Notes under the pieces: generated by a model
Database searches by the model: none
Told to the model about the DNA's origin: nothing
What the model saw: only the letters and a program-made list of their open reading frames with translations
Program-made: the position numbers and the translations under genes
Assembly (NCBI RefSeq): GCF_030814115.1
Contig: NZ_JAUSUP010000001.1
Span: 310,001-374,000, forward strand
Origin: Alkalibacillus filiformis
GTDB taxonomy: Bacteria; Bacillota; Bacilli; Bacillales; Alkalibacillaceae
Direction: 5' to 3'
DNA length: 64,000 nucleotides
Shown here: positions 56,927 through 64,000 of the stretch, one piece after another
Numbering within the stretch: position 1 is the first letter of the stretch
How the letters are laid out: every line of letters begins with the position of its first letter

Positions 56927-56935
56927 TGAACATTA

Positions 56936-56963
56936 AGGGGTGCTAAAGTGCACCTCTTTTTTT
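56936..56963 (+). terminator. Terminator 1 after codY
   Basis: GGGGTGC and GCACCTC pair around TAAAGT, followed by seven T residues. Confidence 0.7.
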
Positions 56964-56986
56964 AGCAAATGAAAAAATGGCCACAT

Positions 56987-57023
56987 AAAAAGCCAAACCT
57001 TACTATAGGTTTGGCTTTTGTTT
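56987..57023. terminator. Terminator 2 between codY and the fla/che operon
   Basis: AAAAGCCAAACC and GGTTTGGCTTTT form a perfect 12-bp stem around TTACTATA; A and T runs suit both directions. Two terminators in tandem isolate the flagellar operon. Confidence 0.85.
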
Positions 57024-57290
57024 TATACATTTCTCTACATATTTTTAGTATAGTGCTATATGTATTGTGCTAAAAAAATAGAAGCGAGGTTCCAGTGGAC
57101 CATATTATTCCATTTACATATATCATTAGAACTAGTTCTATTGTATGAAATTGTATATATATCGACATAATTATCAAAATGTTTAGAGGAGATGTGTCAT
57201 TTTATGCGTTTTTATGTAATAATATAAGAAAATTATAGCAATCTCTAATTTAATATATTTCGTTAGAAACAATTAAAAGGTGGGGGTCGA
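57024..57290 (+). promoter_or_regulatory. fla/che operon upstream region with a weak CodY-box-like site
   Basis: This AT-rich gap should hold the operon promoter. At 57220-57234 TAATATAAGAAAATT matches the CodY consensus (AATTTTCWGAAAATT) at 11 of 15 positions, fully in the right half. I found no convincing sigma-A or sigma-D hexamer pair, only possible -10 sequences such as TAATAT at 57220. Confidence 0.4.
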
Positions 57291-57671
57291 ATGAATTTAT
57301 TTGGTGGGACGATCCAAAACTTACAAAAAGGTCTTGATTATTCCTCTGTAAAAAATCAAACGATAGGTCATAATATAGCAAATGTAGATACACCAAACTA
57401 TAAAGCGAAACAAGTATCGTTTAAGGACCACTTAGAATCTGCGAACTTTGAAGCAAAAAGGACAAATGACCGTCATTTACCTTTTTCTAATACAGAACGT
57501 CCCTATTCTGTTACTGCAAGACAAGATGTTACATATAACAACAATGGTAATAGTGTTGATATTGATCGAGAGATGAGTGAACTAGCAAAAAATCAACTCT
57601 ATTATGAAGCGTTAACTGAAAGAATAAACGGTAAATTTAGTTCTATTAAATCAGTAGTAGGAGGTAGATAA
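57291..57671 (+). CDS. flgB: Flagellar basal-body rod protein FlgB
   Basis: 126 residues. It has the rod-family N-terminus with LDYSSVKNQTIGHNIANVDTPNYKAKQVSFKD and the C-terminal VDIDREMSELAKNQLYYEALTERI helix. Proximal rod component, exported by the flagellar type III system. AAAGGTGGGGG precedes the ATG. First gene of the fla/che operon. Confidence 0.95.
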   Translation: MNLFGGTIQNLQKGLDYSSVKNQTIGHNIANVDTPNYKAKQVSFKDHLESANFEAKRTNDRHLPFSNTERPYSVTARQDVTYNNNGNSVDIDREMSELAKNQLYYEALTERINGKFSSIKSVVGGR

Positions 57672-57673
57672 CC

Positions 57674-58129
57674 TTGACTATTTTTCATGGTATGAATACT
57701 AATGCGAGTGCACTAACAGCTAATCGGTTTAAGATGGATGTCGTTTCTTCAAATCTAGCTAATGCCGATACAACAAGAGCACAATTGAACGAAGATGGAG
57801 AATGGGAACCTTATCGGAGAAAGCTAGTTTCGACAGAACCTAGAGATGCTAATTTTAATTCATTTTTACAAAAATCGATGAACAGGTCGAGTAATCCTGG
57901 ATCCGGTGTGCGAGTACGTTCTATTGAAGAGGATCAAAGCCCATTTGAACAAGTTTATAATCCATCACACCCTGATTCTGATGAAAATGGTTATGTTCAA
58001 ATGCCAAATGTTGATCCATTAAAAGAAATGCTAGATTTAATGTCAACATCAAGGTCATACGAAGCTAATGTTACTGCTTTGAATGCATCCAAAGGTATGT
58101 TAATGAAATCACTCGAAATTGGAAGGTAA
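57674..58129 (+). CDS. flgC: Flagellar basal-body rod protein FlgC
   Basis: 151 residues. ALTANRFKMDVVSSNLANADTTR is the rod signature; VQMPNVDPLKEMLDLMSTSRSYEANVTALNASKGM is the conserved C-terminal helix. The start is TTG 57674, with TAGGAGGT (57657-57664) 9 bases upstream inside the flgB end. Confidence 0.95.
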   Translation: MTIFHGMNTNASALTANRFKMDVVSSNLANADTTRAQLNEDGEWEPYRRKLVSTEPRDANFNSFLQKSMNRSSNPGSGVRVRSIEEDQSPFEQVYNPSHPDSDENGYVQMPNVDPLKEMLDLMSTSRSYEANVTALNASKGMLMKSLEIGR

Positions 58130-58140
58130 GGTGATCAACT

Positions 58141-58455
58141 TTGAAACCAATTGAGTCTAATATATTCTCAACAGGTATGAATAGTATAGCTTCAAGTAGT
58201 AATCAAGATAAACGAGCAACAGCTAGTGAAGTTCAGCAAAGTTTTGCCAATGAACTCAAAAATGCCATTAACGAAGTGAACAAAACACAACAAGAATCAA
58301 ATGCTCAAACTAACGCACTTATTAATGGAGATGCGCAAGATCTACATAATGTTATGATCTCTGCAGAAAAAGCAAGTGTAACCTTGCAGACAGCAACTGA
58401 AATTCAAAATACAGCTATTGAAGCTTACCAAAAAGTGATGAGAATGCAACTATAA
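58141..58455 (+). CDS. fliE: Flagellar hook-basal body protein FliE
   Basis: 104 residues. The C-terminal half has INEVNKTQQESNAQTNALINGDAQDLHNVMISAEKASVTLQ, typical of FliE, which joins the MS ring to the rod. The start is TTG 58141 with AAGGTGAT upstream. Confidence 0.94.
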   Translation: MKPIESNIFSTGMNSIASSSNQDKRATASEVQQSFANELKNAINEVNKTQQESNAQTNALINGDAQDLHNVMISAEKASVTLQTATEIQNTAIEAYQKVMRMQL

Positions 58456-58499
58456 TATAATGCTAAACTGCGAAGTTTTTCTGAAGTCGGAGGACTACA

Positions 58500-60077
58500 A
58501 TGAATGAGACAGTGCAACAATTTCGAAATAAAATAACTGAATTTTGGCAGACTAGGACAAACCCTCAAAAGTCACTCATTATAGGAGGGACATTGGGGAT
58601 CCTCGTATTATTAATCTCTATAACAGTGTTTGCTAGCTCACCTAAAATGGTTCCGTTGTATAGTAACCTAAGTTTAGAAGAAGCTGGTGAACTCCGTGAT
58701 GAATTGCAAAGTAGAGGCGTATCACATGAAATTGAACATGGTGGTACGACAATATTAGTACCAGAAAGTCAATCTGATGAATTGTTAGTCGAGTTGGCAG
58801 CTCAAGGAATGCCAAATAGCGGGAACATTGACTATTCTTTCTTTAGTGAGAACGTCTCTTGGGGGATGACAGATGAAGAAAGACAAATCATCGAGTTAGA
58901 CGCTCTTCAAACAGAATTATCTAATTTAATTAGTAATATTTCTGGTATATCAGATGCGAATGTTTTAATTAACCAAGCTCAAGAAACAGTTTTTGTAGCA
59001 GACGATGTGGGAGACTCTTCTGCCTCTATTGTCTTAAACACGGAATATGGTCAAAACTTTGATCAAAATCAAGTACAAAGCCTTTATCACTTAGTTTCAC
59101 GGGCTGTTCCAAACTTAGAACCAGAAAATATTGTGATCATGAACCAACACTTTGAGTATTATGACTTGGAAAATACTTCAGGTGGCGCAACGAATACATA
59201 TGCACAACACCAAGAAATTAGAAAAGATATAGAACGAGACATACAAAGAAGAGTTCAGCAACTTCTTGGAACGATGATTGGTCAAGAAAAAGTCGTTGTA
59301 TCAGTTACATCTGACATTGATTTCTCTCAAGAGAATAGGGTTGAAGAGATTGTTGAACCTGTAGATATGGATACGATGGAAGGTTTACCGGTCAGTGTTG
59401 ATCGTGTCACTGAAACGTACACAGGCTATGATGGTGCAGGCTTAGTAGATGGCGAAGGAGATGTGCCTAACTTGCCAGCTGTCATCGAAGACGGTGAAGA
59501 GGTTACGCAATACGAGAATGTTCGTGAAACTATTAACAATGAGTTTAACCGAGCTAGAAGCGAAATTGTAGAAAGCCCTTATGAAATTAGAGATTTAGGA
59601 ATTCAAGTTGCGGTTGATAATACAGTTGACGAGGACGGAGAAATTATACAGCTTACAGAACAAGAGCAATTAGCAGTTGAAGAAGATATTCAATCGATAT
59701 TAGCTTCAATTATACAAACGTCTGTCCCAGGAGACCCAGAAGTTATAGAACCTGCTGATAAAGTATCAATTGTCTTTCAAGAGTTTTCAGGTGTACCTGA
59801 ATTTGAAAGCCCTACGACACCAATCCCGACTTGGTTATACGTCTTAGGTGCAGTCTTAATCTTAATTATCGTTGTTTTAGCTTTCCTACTCGCTCGTAAC
59901 AAAGGTGAAGATGTAGCAAGGGAAGTAATTGAAGAACATTATGAAACGCCTGAAAATGATTACTCGATCGAACAAGTAGAAACTGAATCAGATGTTAGAA
60001 GAAAACAATTAGAACAAATGGCAAAAGATAAGCCTGAAGACTTTGCGAAATTATTACGTTCATGGATTGATGAGTAA
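58500..60077 (+). CDS. fliF: Flagellar MS-ring protein FliF
   Basis: 525 residues. Two membrane helices at about 24-46 (SLIIGGTLGILVLLISITVFA) and 441-463 (WLYVLGAVLILIIVVLAFLLA) flank a periplasm-side-equivalent ring domain; VPLYSNLSLEEAGEL and NINNEFNR-type segments are family features. The C-terminal tail KPEDFAKLLRSWIDE binds FliG. CGGAGGACTACA precedes the ATG. Confidence 0.95.
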   Translation: MNETVQQFRNKITEFWQTRTNPQKSLIIGGTLGILVLLISITVFASSPKMVPLYSNLSLEEAGELRDELQSRGVSHEIEHGGTTILVPESQSDELLVELAAQGMPNSGNIDYSFFSENVSWGMTDEERQIIELDALQTELSNLISNISGISDANVLINQAQETVFVADDVGDSSASIVLNTEYGQNFDQNQVQSLYHLVSRAVPNLEPENIVIMNQHFEYYDLENTSGGATNTYAQHQEIRKDIERDIQRRVQQLLGTMIGQEKVVVSVTSDIDFSQENRVEEIVEPVDMDTMEGLPVSVDRVTETYTGYDGAGLVDGEGDVPNLPAVIEDGEEVTQYENVRETINNEFNRARSEIVESPYEIRDLGIQVAVDNTVDEDGEIIQLTEQEQLAVEEDIQSILASIIQTSVPGDPEVIEPADKVSIVFQEFSGVPEFESPTTPIPTWLYVLGAVLILIIVVLAFLLARNKGEDVAREVIEEHYETPENDYSIEQVETESDVRRKQLEQMAKDKPEDFAKLLRSWIDE

Positions 60078-60092
60078 AGGAGGAGAATTCAA

Positions 60093-61106
60093 TTGACAGC
60101 ACAAAGAAAAGAGTTATCAGGCAAACAAAAAGCAGCAACACTCCTCATCTCATTAGGGCCAGATGTTTCAGCTGAAGTTTATAAACATCTAACCGAAGAA
60201 GAAATAGAAGAATTGACGTTAGAGATTTCGTCAGTAAAGAAAGTTGATTCTTCACAGAAAGATGAAATCATGGATGAATTTCATCAAATTGCAATTGCAC
60301 AAGACTACATTGCACAGGGTGGTATTAATTATGCAAAGACTGTTTTGGAAAAAGCTTTAGGTGATGATCAAGCAAATAAAATTATTGATCGGTTAACGAC
60401 TACATTACAAGTTAGACCGTTTGATTTTGCCAGGAAAGCAGACCCAAACCAAATATATAATTTTATTCAAAATGAACACCCTCAAACAATTGCTTTAGTA
60501 TTATCATATTTAGAACCTGAGCAGGCATCACAGATTTTATCTTCATTACCTGAGGACTACCAATCTGACATCGCCAGAAGAGTTGCGGTAATGGATTCGA
60601 CATCTCCTGATATTGTCAATGAGGTTGAACACTTATTAGAAAAGAAGCTTTCAACAACCGTAACTCAAGATTACACCGAAACAGGTGGGGTTGAATCAAT
60701 CGTTAATATACTTAACAGCGTTGACCGTACGACCGAACGGACAATATTAGATGATTTGGAAATTCAAGACCCTGAGTTAGCTGAGGAAATTAAGAAGAGA
60801 ATGTTTGTCTTTGAAGATATCGTGACCCTAGATAATAGAGCGATTCAACGAATCATACGCGACACTGAAAATGAAGATTTAATGTTAGCTTTAAAAGTTG
60901 CTAGCGATGAAGTAAAAGATGTTCTTTATAACAATATGTCTGCTCGAATGTCAGAGACAATGAAGGAAGAAGTTGAGTTTATGGGTCCTGTCCGCTTAAA
61001 AGATGTTGAGGAGGCACAAACAAGGATTGTTGGCACGATTCGTCGCTTAGAAGAAATGGGAGAAATCGTAATCGCTCGTGGTGGAGGTGACGACATCATT
61101 GTCTAA
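60093..61106 (+). CDS. fliG: Flagellar motor switch protein FliG
   Basis: 337 residues. FliF-binding N-terminus (LSGKQKAATLLISLGPDVSAEVYKHL), middle domain with EHPQTIALVLSYLEPEQAS (EHPQ motif), and torque-generating C-terminal domain with charged residues (VFEDIVTLDNRAIQRIIRD, RMSETMKEEVEFMGPVR). The start is TTG 60093, with AAGGAGGAG upstream. It overlaps fliH. Confidence 0.95.
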   Translation: MTAQRKELSGKQKAATLLISLGPDVSAEVYKHLTEEEIEELTLEISSVKKVDSSQKDEIMDEFHQIAIAQDYIAQGGINYAKTVLEKALGDDQANKIIDRLTTTLQVRPFDFARKADPNQIYNFIQNEHPQTIALVLSYLEPEQASQILSSLPEDYQSDIARRVAVMDSTSPDIVNEVEHLLEKKLSTTVTQDYTETGGVESIVNILNSVDRTTERTILDDLEIQDPELAEEIKKRMFVFEDIVTLDNRAIQRIIRDTENEDLMLALKVASDEVKDVLYNNMSARMSETMKEEVEFMGPVRLKDVEEAQTRIVGTIRRLEEMGEIVIARGGGDDIIV

Positions 61107-61860
61107 TCTATACCAATCTACAAGAGTTGTTAAACCTAAAACTATACAAGTAAAGCCTGTTGGCCAATCAAATGAAGTACATGTTGAGGAAAAGGGCCAT
61201 GAAGATCAACAAGAAGACTTGCACCAAAAAATAACTGACAAGCTAAAACCAGCTGACGAGAAACTTAAGGAAGCTGAGAATGAAGCGAACAAATTAATAG
61301 AAGAAGCCCAACTACAAATTGTAAAAGAAAAAGAGCAGTTAGAAGTAGAAAAACAGGAAGTCTTCGAAATGGCATCGCAGAAAGGATACGATGAAGGCTA
61401 CCGATCTGGGCAACATACAGCAGAACAAAATTATGCTGAGTTAATTGAACTGGCCGAACAAACGTTAAATCGAACTAAGCAAGATTACCAAAACCAATTG
61501 CAGTCGGCTGAGACTGAAATTATATCAATAGCTTTAGAAGCTGCAGAAAAAATAATTCAAACGAAATTAAATGAAGAACCAGAAGTCTTTAAACACTTGG
61601 TGAAAAGTGTAATAGACGAAGTGTCTGACCAAGATGAAATAAAAGTTTATGTCCATGTCAGTCAATATGAACTCCTATTAGAGCACAAAGAGGATTTGTT
61701 GTCACTTATGAATAGTGAACATACACTATCCATTTATCCAAAAAAAGAATTAAATAAAAATGACTGTATTATTGAGACGTTAAATGGACAAATCGATACT
61801 TCCATAGATACTAAATTGAGTCAGCTCAAAAAAGTATTAGGAACATATGAGAAGGAGTAA
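61099..61860 (+). CDS. fliH: Flagellar assembly protein FliH
   Basis: 253 residues. A long helical, Glu/Gln-rich middle (about 45-140) with the small-residue GYDEGYRSGQHTAEQ segment, then the FliI-binding C-terminal domain (SIALEAAEKIIQTKLNEEP). It regulates the export ATPase FliI. TTG 61099 is chosen because GTGGAGGTGA (61081-61090) is spaced 8 bases from it; an in-frame GTG at 61078 would include that site. It overlaps fliG by 8 bases. Confidence 0.9.
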   Translation: MSNLYQSTRVVKPKTIQVKPVGQSNEVHVEEKGHEDQQEDLHQKITDKLKPADEKLKEAENEANKLIEEAQLQIVKEKEQLEVEKQEVFEMASQKGYDEGYRSGQHTAEQNYAELIELAEQTLNRTKQDYQNQLQSAETEIISIALEAAEKIIQTKLNEEPEVFKHLVKSVIDEVSDQDEIKVYVHVSQYELLLEHKEDLLSLMNSEHTLSIYPKKELNKNDCIIETLNGQIDTSIDTKLSQLKKVLGTYEKE

Positions 61861-61867
61861 ATGACGA

Positions 61868-63193
61868 GTGGGTATTGAACACGTGCTGGAACAAATAAAA
61901 CAAGTGGATATTGTTAAGCGTTATGGTCGTGTTAATCGAAGCGTAGGTCTTTTAATTGAATCAAAAGGTCCAGAAGCTAATATAGGTGAAGTTTGTTACA
62001 TATATACTGACCGATTTAAGAGAGATTATGTTAAAGCAGAAGTTGTAGGCTTTCAAGACCAACATGTTTTATTAATGCCTTATGAACAAACCAATATGAT
62101 TGGGCCTGATAGCTTAGTAGAGTCATCTAATCGTTCATTAACAGTAGAAGTTGGAGAACGACTAATAGGTAGAGTATTGAATGGATTAGGGGAACCTATT
62201 GATCATCGCGATATTCCTTCTGGTTTGGAGCCATATGGAGTTGAGAGTGAACCACCTAATCCACTTAACAGGCCACCCATAAATGAGATTGTTTCAACTG
62301 GCATTAAAGCAATTGATAATTGTGTAACTGTCGGTCGTGGACAAAGAATGGGAATTTTCGCTGGAAGTGGTGTTGGTAAAAGTACTTTACTTGGAATGTT
62401 AGCAAAAAATAGTGATGCTGAAGTTAATGTTTTTGCATTGCTCGGTGAACGTGGGCGTGAAGTGAGAGAGTTTATTGAACATGAACTCGGTGAAGAAGGA
62501 TTAAAACGATCAATTATAGTCGTTGCCACTTCAGACCAACCAGCATTACAAAGGATAAAAGGTGCTTATACAGCAACAGCAATTAGCGAGTATTTCCGTG
62601 ACCAAGGATATCACGTTAACTTAATGATGGATTCACTCACAAGGATCGCTATGGCCCAACGTGAATTAGGCTTAGCAAGCGGTGAACCGCCAACGACGAA
62701 AGGTTATACACCGAGTGTTTTTGCTCTTTTACCAAGACTTTTAGAAAGAACTGGACCCGGTGAAAAGGGGAGTATAACAGCTTTCTACACGGTTTTGGTA
62801 GATGGAGACGACATGGATGAACCTATTTCAGATGCTGTAAGGGGCCTACTTGATGGACATTTAGTTTTAGATCGACAATTGGCAGAACAAGGCCAATACC
62901 CAGCGATCAATATAATGAAGTCAGTTAGTCGTTTAATGCAGAAAATTGTAAGTCAAGAACATTTACAACTTAGTCATCATGTCCGTTCATTAATAGCGAC
63001 TTTTGAAGAGAATAAAGAATTAATTCAGATTGGAGCTTATAAAAAAGGGTCTTCAACGAAAGTTGATGAAGCAATTTATTATCAGCCTAAAATAATGGAG
63101 TTTTTGGCTCAACCGATGACTGAATCTATTAAATCAAATGATAGTTTTAAACAGTTAAAACAAATATTTAAACAGAATGGTGATGCTCAGTGA
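61868..63193 (+). CDS. fliI: Flagellum-specific ATPase FliI
   Basis: 441 residues. F1-beta-like ATPase with P-loop GIFAGSGVGKSTLLGMLAKN, ALLGERGREVREF, Walker B region VNLMMDSLTRIAMAQRE and GEPPTTKGYTPSVFALLPRLLERTG. It energises unloading of export substrates. GTG 61868 follows AAGGAG at 61852 with a long spacer. It overlaps fliJ by four bases. Confidence 0.95.
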   Translation: MGIEHVLEQIKQVDIVKRYGRVNRSVGLLIESKGPEANIGEVCYIYTDRFKRDYVKAEVVGFQDQHVLLMPYEQTNMIGPDSLVESSNRSLTVEVGERLIGRVLNGLGEPIDHRDIPSGLEPYGVESEPPNPLNRPPINEIVSTGIKAIDNCVTVGRGQRMGIFAGSGVGKSTLLGMLAKNSDAEVNVFALLGERGREVREFIEHELGEEGLKRSIIVVATSDQPALQRIKGAYTATAISEYFRDQGYHVNLMMDSLTRIAMAQRELGLASGEPPTTKGYTPSVFALLPRLLERTGPGEKGSITAFYTVLVDGDDMDEPISDAVRGLLDGHLVLDRQLAEQGQYPAINIMKSVSRLMQKIVSQEHLQLSHHVRSLIATFEENKELIQIGAYKKGSSTKVDEAIYYQPKIMEFLAQPMTESIKSNDSFKQLKQIFKQNGDAQ

Positions 63194-63630
63194 GTGATCT
63201 AAAGACGTATGAAAAAATGTTACAAATTAAAGAAGAAGAGATGGATCAAGCACAAAAACAGTATAACCTAGCTGTAGAACATTTTGAATCTGAAGCAACA
63301 AAGCTATATGAGATGCTTAAGTCGAAAGAGAACTTAGAAGGTCAATACGAGAGTCAACTTTCAAACGGTGTTTCAATTGCGTATTTAAATAACTTTCATC
63401 ATTATTTTGATTCGGTTAAGGAGATGGAAAGTAATTTACAAAAGAAAGTACACCAAGCTAGAGTCAATATGTATAAAAAGCAAGAAGCTGTAGAAGAAGC
63501 TTATCGTGAGTTGAAAAAGTTTGAAAACCTAAAGGAAAAAAAGCTACAAAAACAAAGGTTACTTAACAAACAAATTGAAGCATCTTTTATAGATGAAATA
63601 GCAGTTCAACAATATTCAAGAGCTAAATAG
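63190..63630 (+). CDS. fliJ: Flagellar export chaperone FliJ
   Basis: 146 residues, almost entirely an antiparallel coiled coil, highly charged, as in FliJ, the central stalk of the export ATPase. The GTG start overlaps the fliI stop. Confidence 0.92.
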   Translation: MSDLKTYEKMLQIKEEEMDQAQKQYNLAVEHFESEATKLYEMLKSKENLEGQYESQLSNGVSIAYLNNFHHYFDSVKEMESNLQKKVHQARVNMYKKQEAVEEAYRELKKFENLKEKKLQKQRLLNKQIEASFIDEIAVQQYSRAK

Positions 63631-63638
63631 GTGATGAG

Positions 63639-64000
63639 ATGGCTAAAGAACAAAGATATGAAGAGAAAAATAATAAATGGCAATGGTTTTTATACGTTAT
63701 TGTAATACCAATTGTTTTTGCCATCACTTTAGTGATGGTTGTTACAACAATAGCTGGTATTAATCCTTTCCAAGCTATGCAAGAATATGGTAGCAAAGTC
63801 CCTGTCGTTTCATCATTTATTAATGATCCTGAGGAAGAGCGTTTGCAAGAGCAAATAGCAGATTATGAATCAACTGTTCAAGACCAACAAGCTACTATAC
63901 ATGACTTAGAGTCTCAATTATCAACTAGAGACCAAGAAGTTGATGAATTAACAGAAGAGGTTAATACGTTGCAGCAACAACTAGAGTCACAAGAACACTC
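63639..64000 (+). CDS. ylxF: YlxF/MotE-family flagellar-operon membrane protein, truncated by window edge
   Basis: The first 120 residues are visible. A short basic N-terminus is followed by one membrane helix (about 14-38, WFLYVIVIPIVFAITLVMVV), then a Glu/Gln-rich coiled coil beginning EEERLQEQIADYES. This matches the position and layout of B. subtilis YlxF (MgtE/MotE-like). GGTGATGAG precedes ATG 63639. The C-terminal domain lies outside the window. Confidence 0.8.
   Translation, partial: MAKEQRYEEKNNKWQWFLYVIVIPIVFAITLVMVVTTIAGINPFQAMQEYGSKVPVVSSFINDPEEERLQEQIADYESTVQDQQATIHDLESQLSTRDQEVDELTEEVNTLQQQLESQEH

Overview
The window is a chromosomal segment of a low-GC, endospore-forming, flagellated member of the Bacillaceae. 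The main evidence is gene order. From about 4.3 kb to the right edge it follows the Bacillus subtilis rqcH(yloA)-yicC-remA-gmk ... smc-ftsY-ffh ... sucCD-topA-xerC-hslVU-codY-flgB block almost gene for gene. A spoVM gene of only 26 codons shows that the lineage sporulates. Many proteins are rich in Asp and Glu, which would fit a moderately halophilic relative, but that is inference. No rRNA, tRNA or CRISPR array was seen.

Left region (1-4300): an accessory stretch with five same-strand, unrelated genes: a truncated quinone-oxidoreductase-like MDR protein, a GRAM/PH-like protein, a TPR protein, a nucleotidyltransferase and a degenerate protein kinase. Each is separated from the next by a short related repeat (CTTAAA-TAACGGGGGC type, or TTGATCAACTAACGAAGCAG type). 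This looks like a cassette array without a visible recombinase and is the best candidate for an undescribed system. A perfect 19-bp palindromic terminator closes it.

Core region A (4.3-22 kb): ribosome rescue (rqcH), RNA turnover (yicC), RemA, nucleotide and CoA synthesis (gmk, rpoZ, coaBC), replication restart (priA), initiator formylation (fmt), rRNA methylation (rsmB), the PrpC/PrkC phosphatase-kinase pair, rsgA, rpe, thiN, spoVM, rpmB (opposite strand), asp23-family yloU and fakA. A def gene, expected between priA and fmt by comparison with B. subtilis, is absent.

Insert (22-25.6 kb): between fakA and sdaAB lie a GC-rich, multiply palindromic noncoding element, a T-box leader, an MFS transporter whose 5' end carries an in-frame UGA, and an NCS2 purine permease on the minus strand.

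Core region B (25.6-57 kb): serine dehydratase (sdaAB-sdaAA), recG, fatty-acid regulation and synthesis (fapR-plsX-fabD-fabG-acpP), rnc, yfkK (minus), smc, ftsY-ylxM-ffh, rpsP-khpA-ylqD-rimM-trmD-rplS, rbgA, rnhB, ylqG-ylqH, sucCD, dprA, topA, xerC, hslVU and codY. trmFO, usually between topA and xerC, is absent. A small ABC-ATPase remnant lies between ffh and rpsP.

Right region (57.3-64 kb): the start of the fla/che operon (flgB-flgC-fliE-fliF-fliG-fliH-fliI-fliJ and the first part of ylxF), tightly packed, preceded by two terminators and an AT-rich leader with a weak CodY-box-like sequence.
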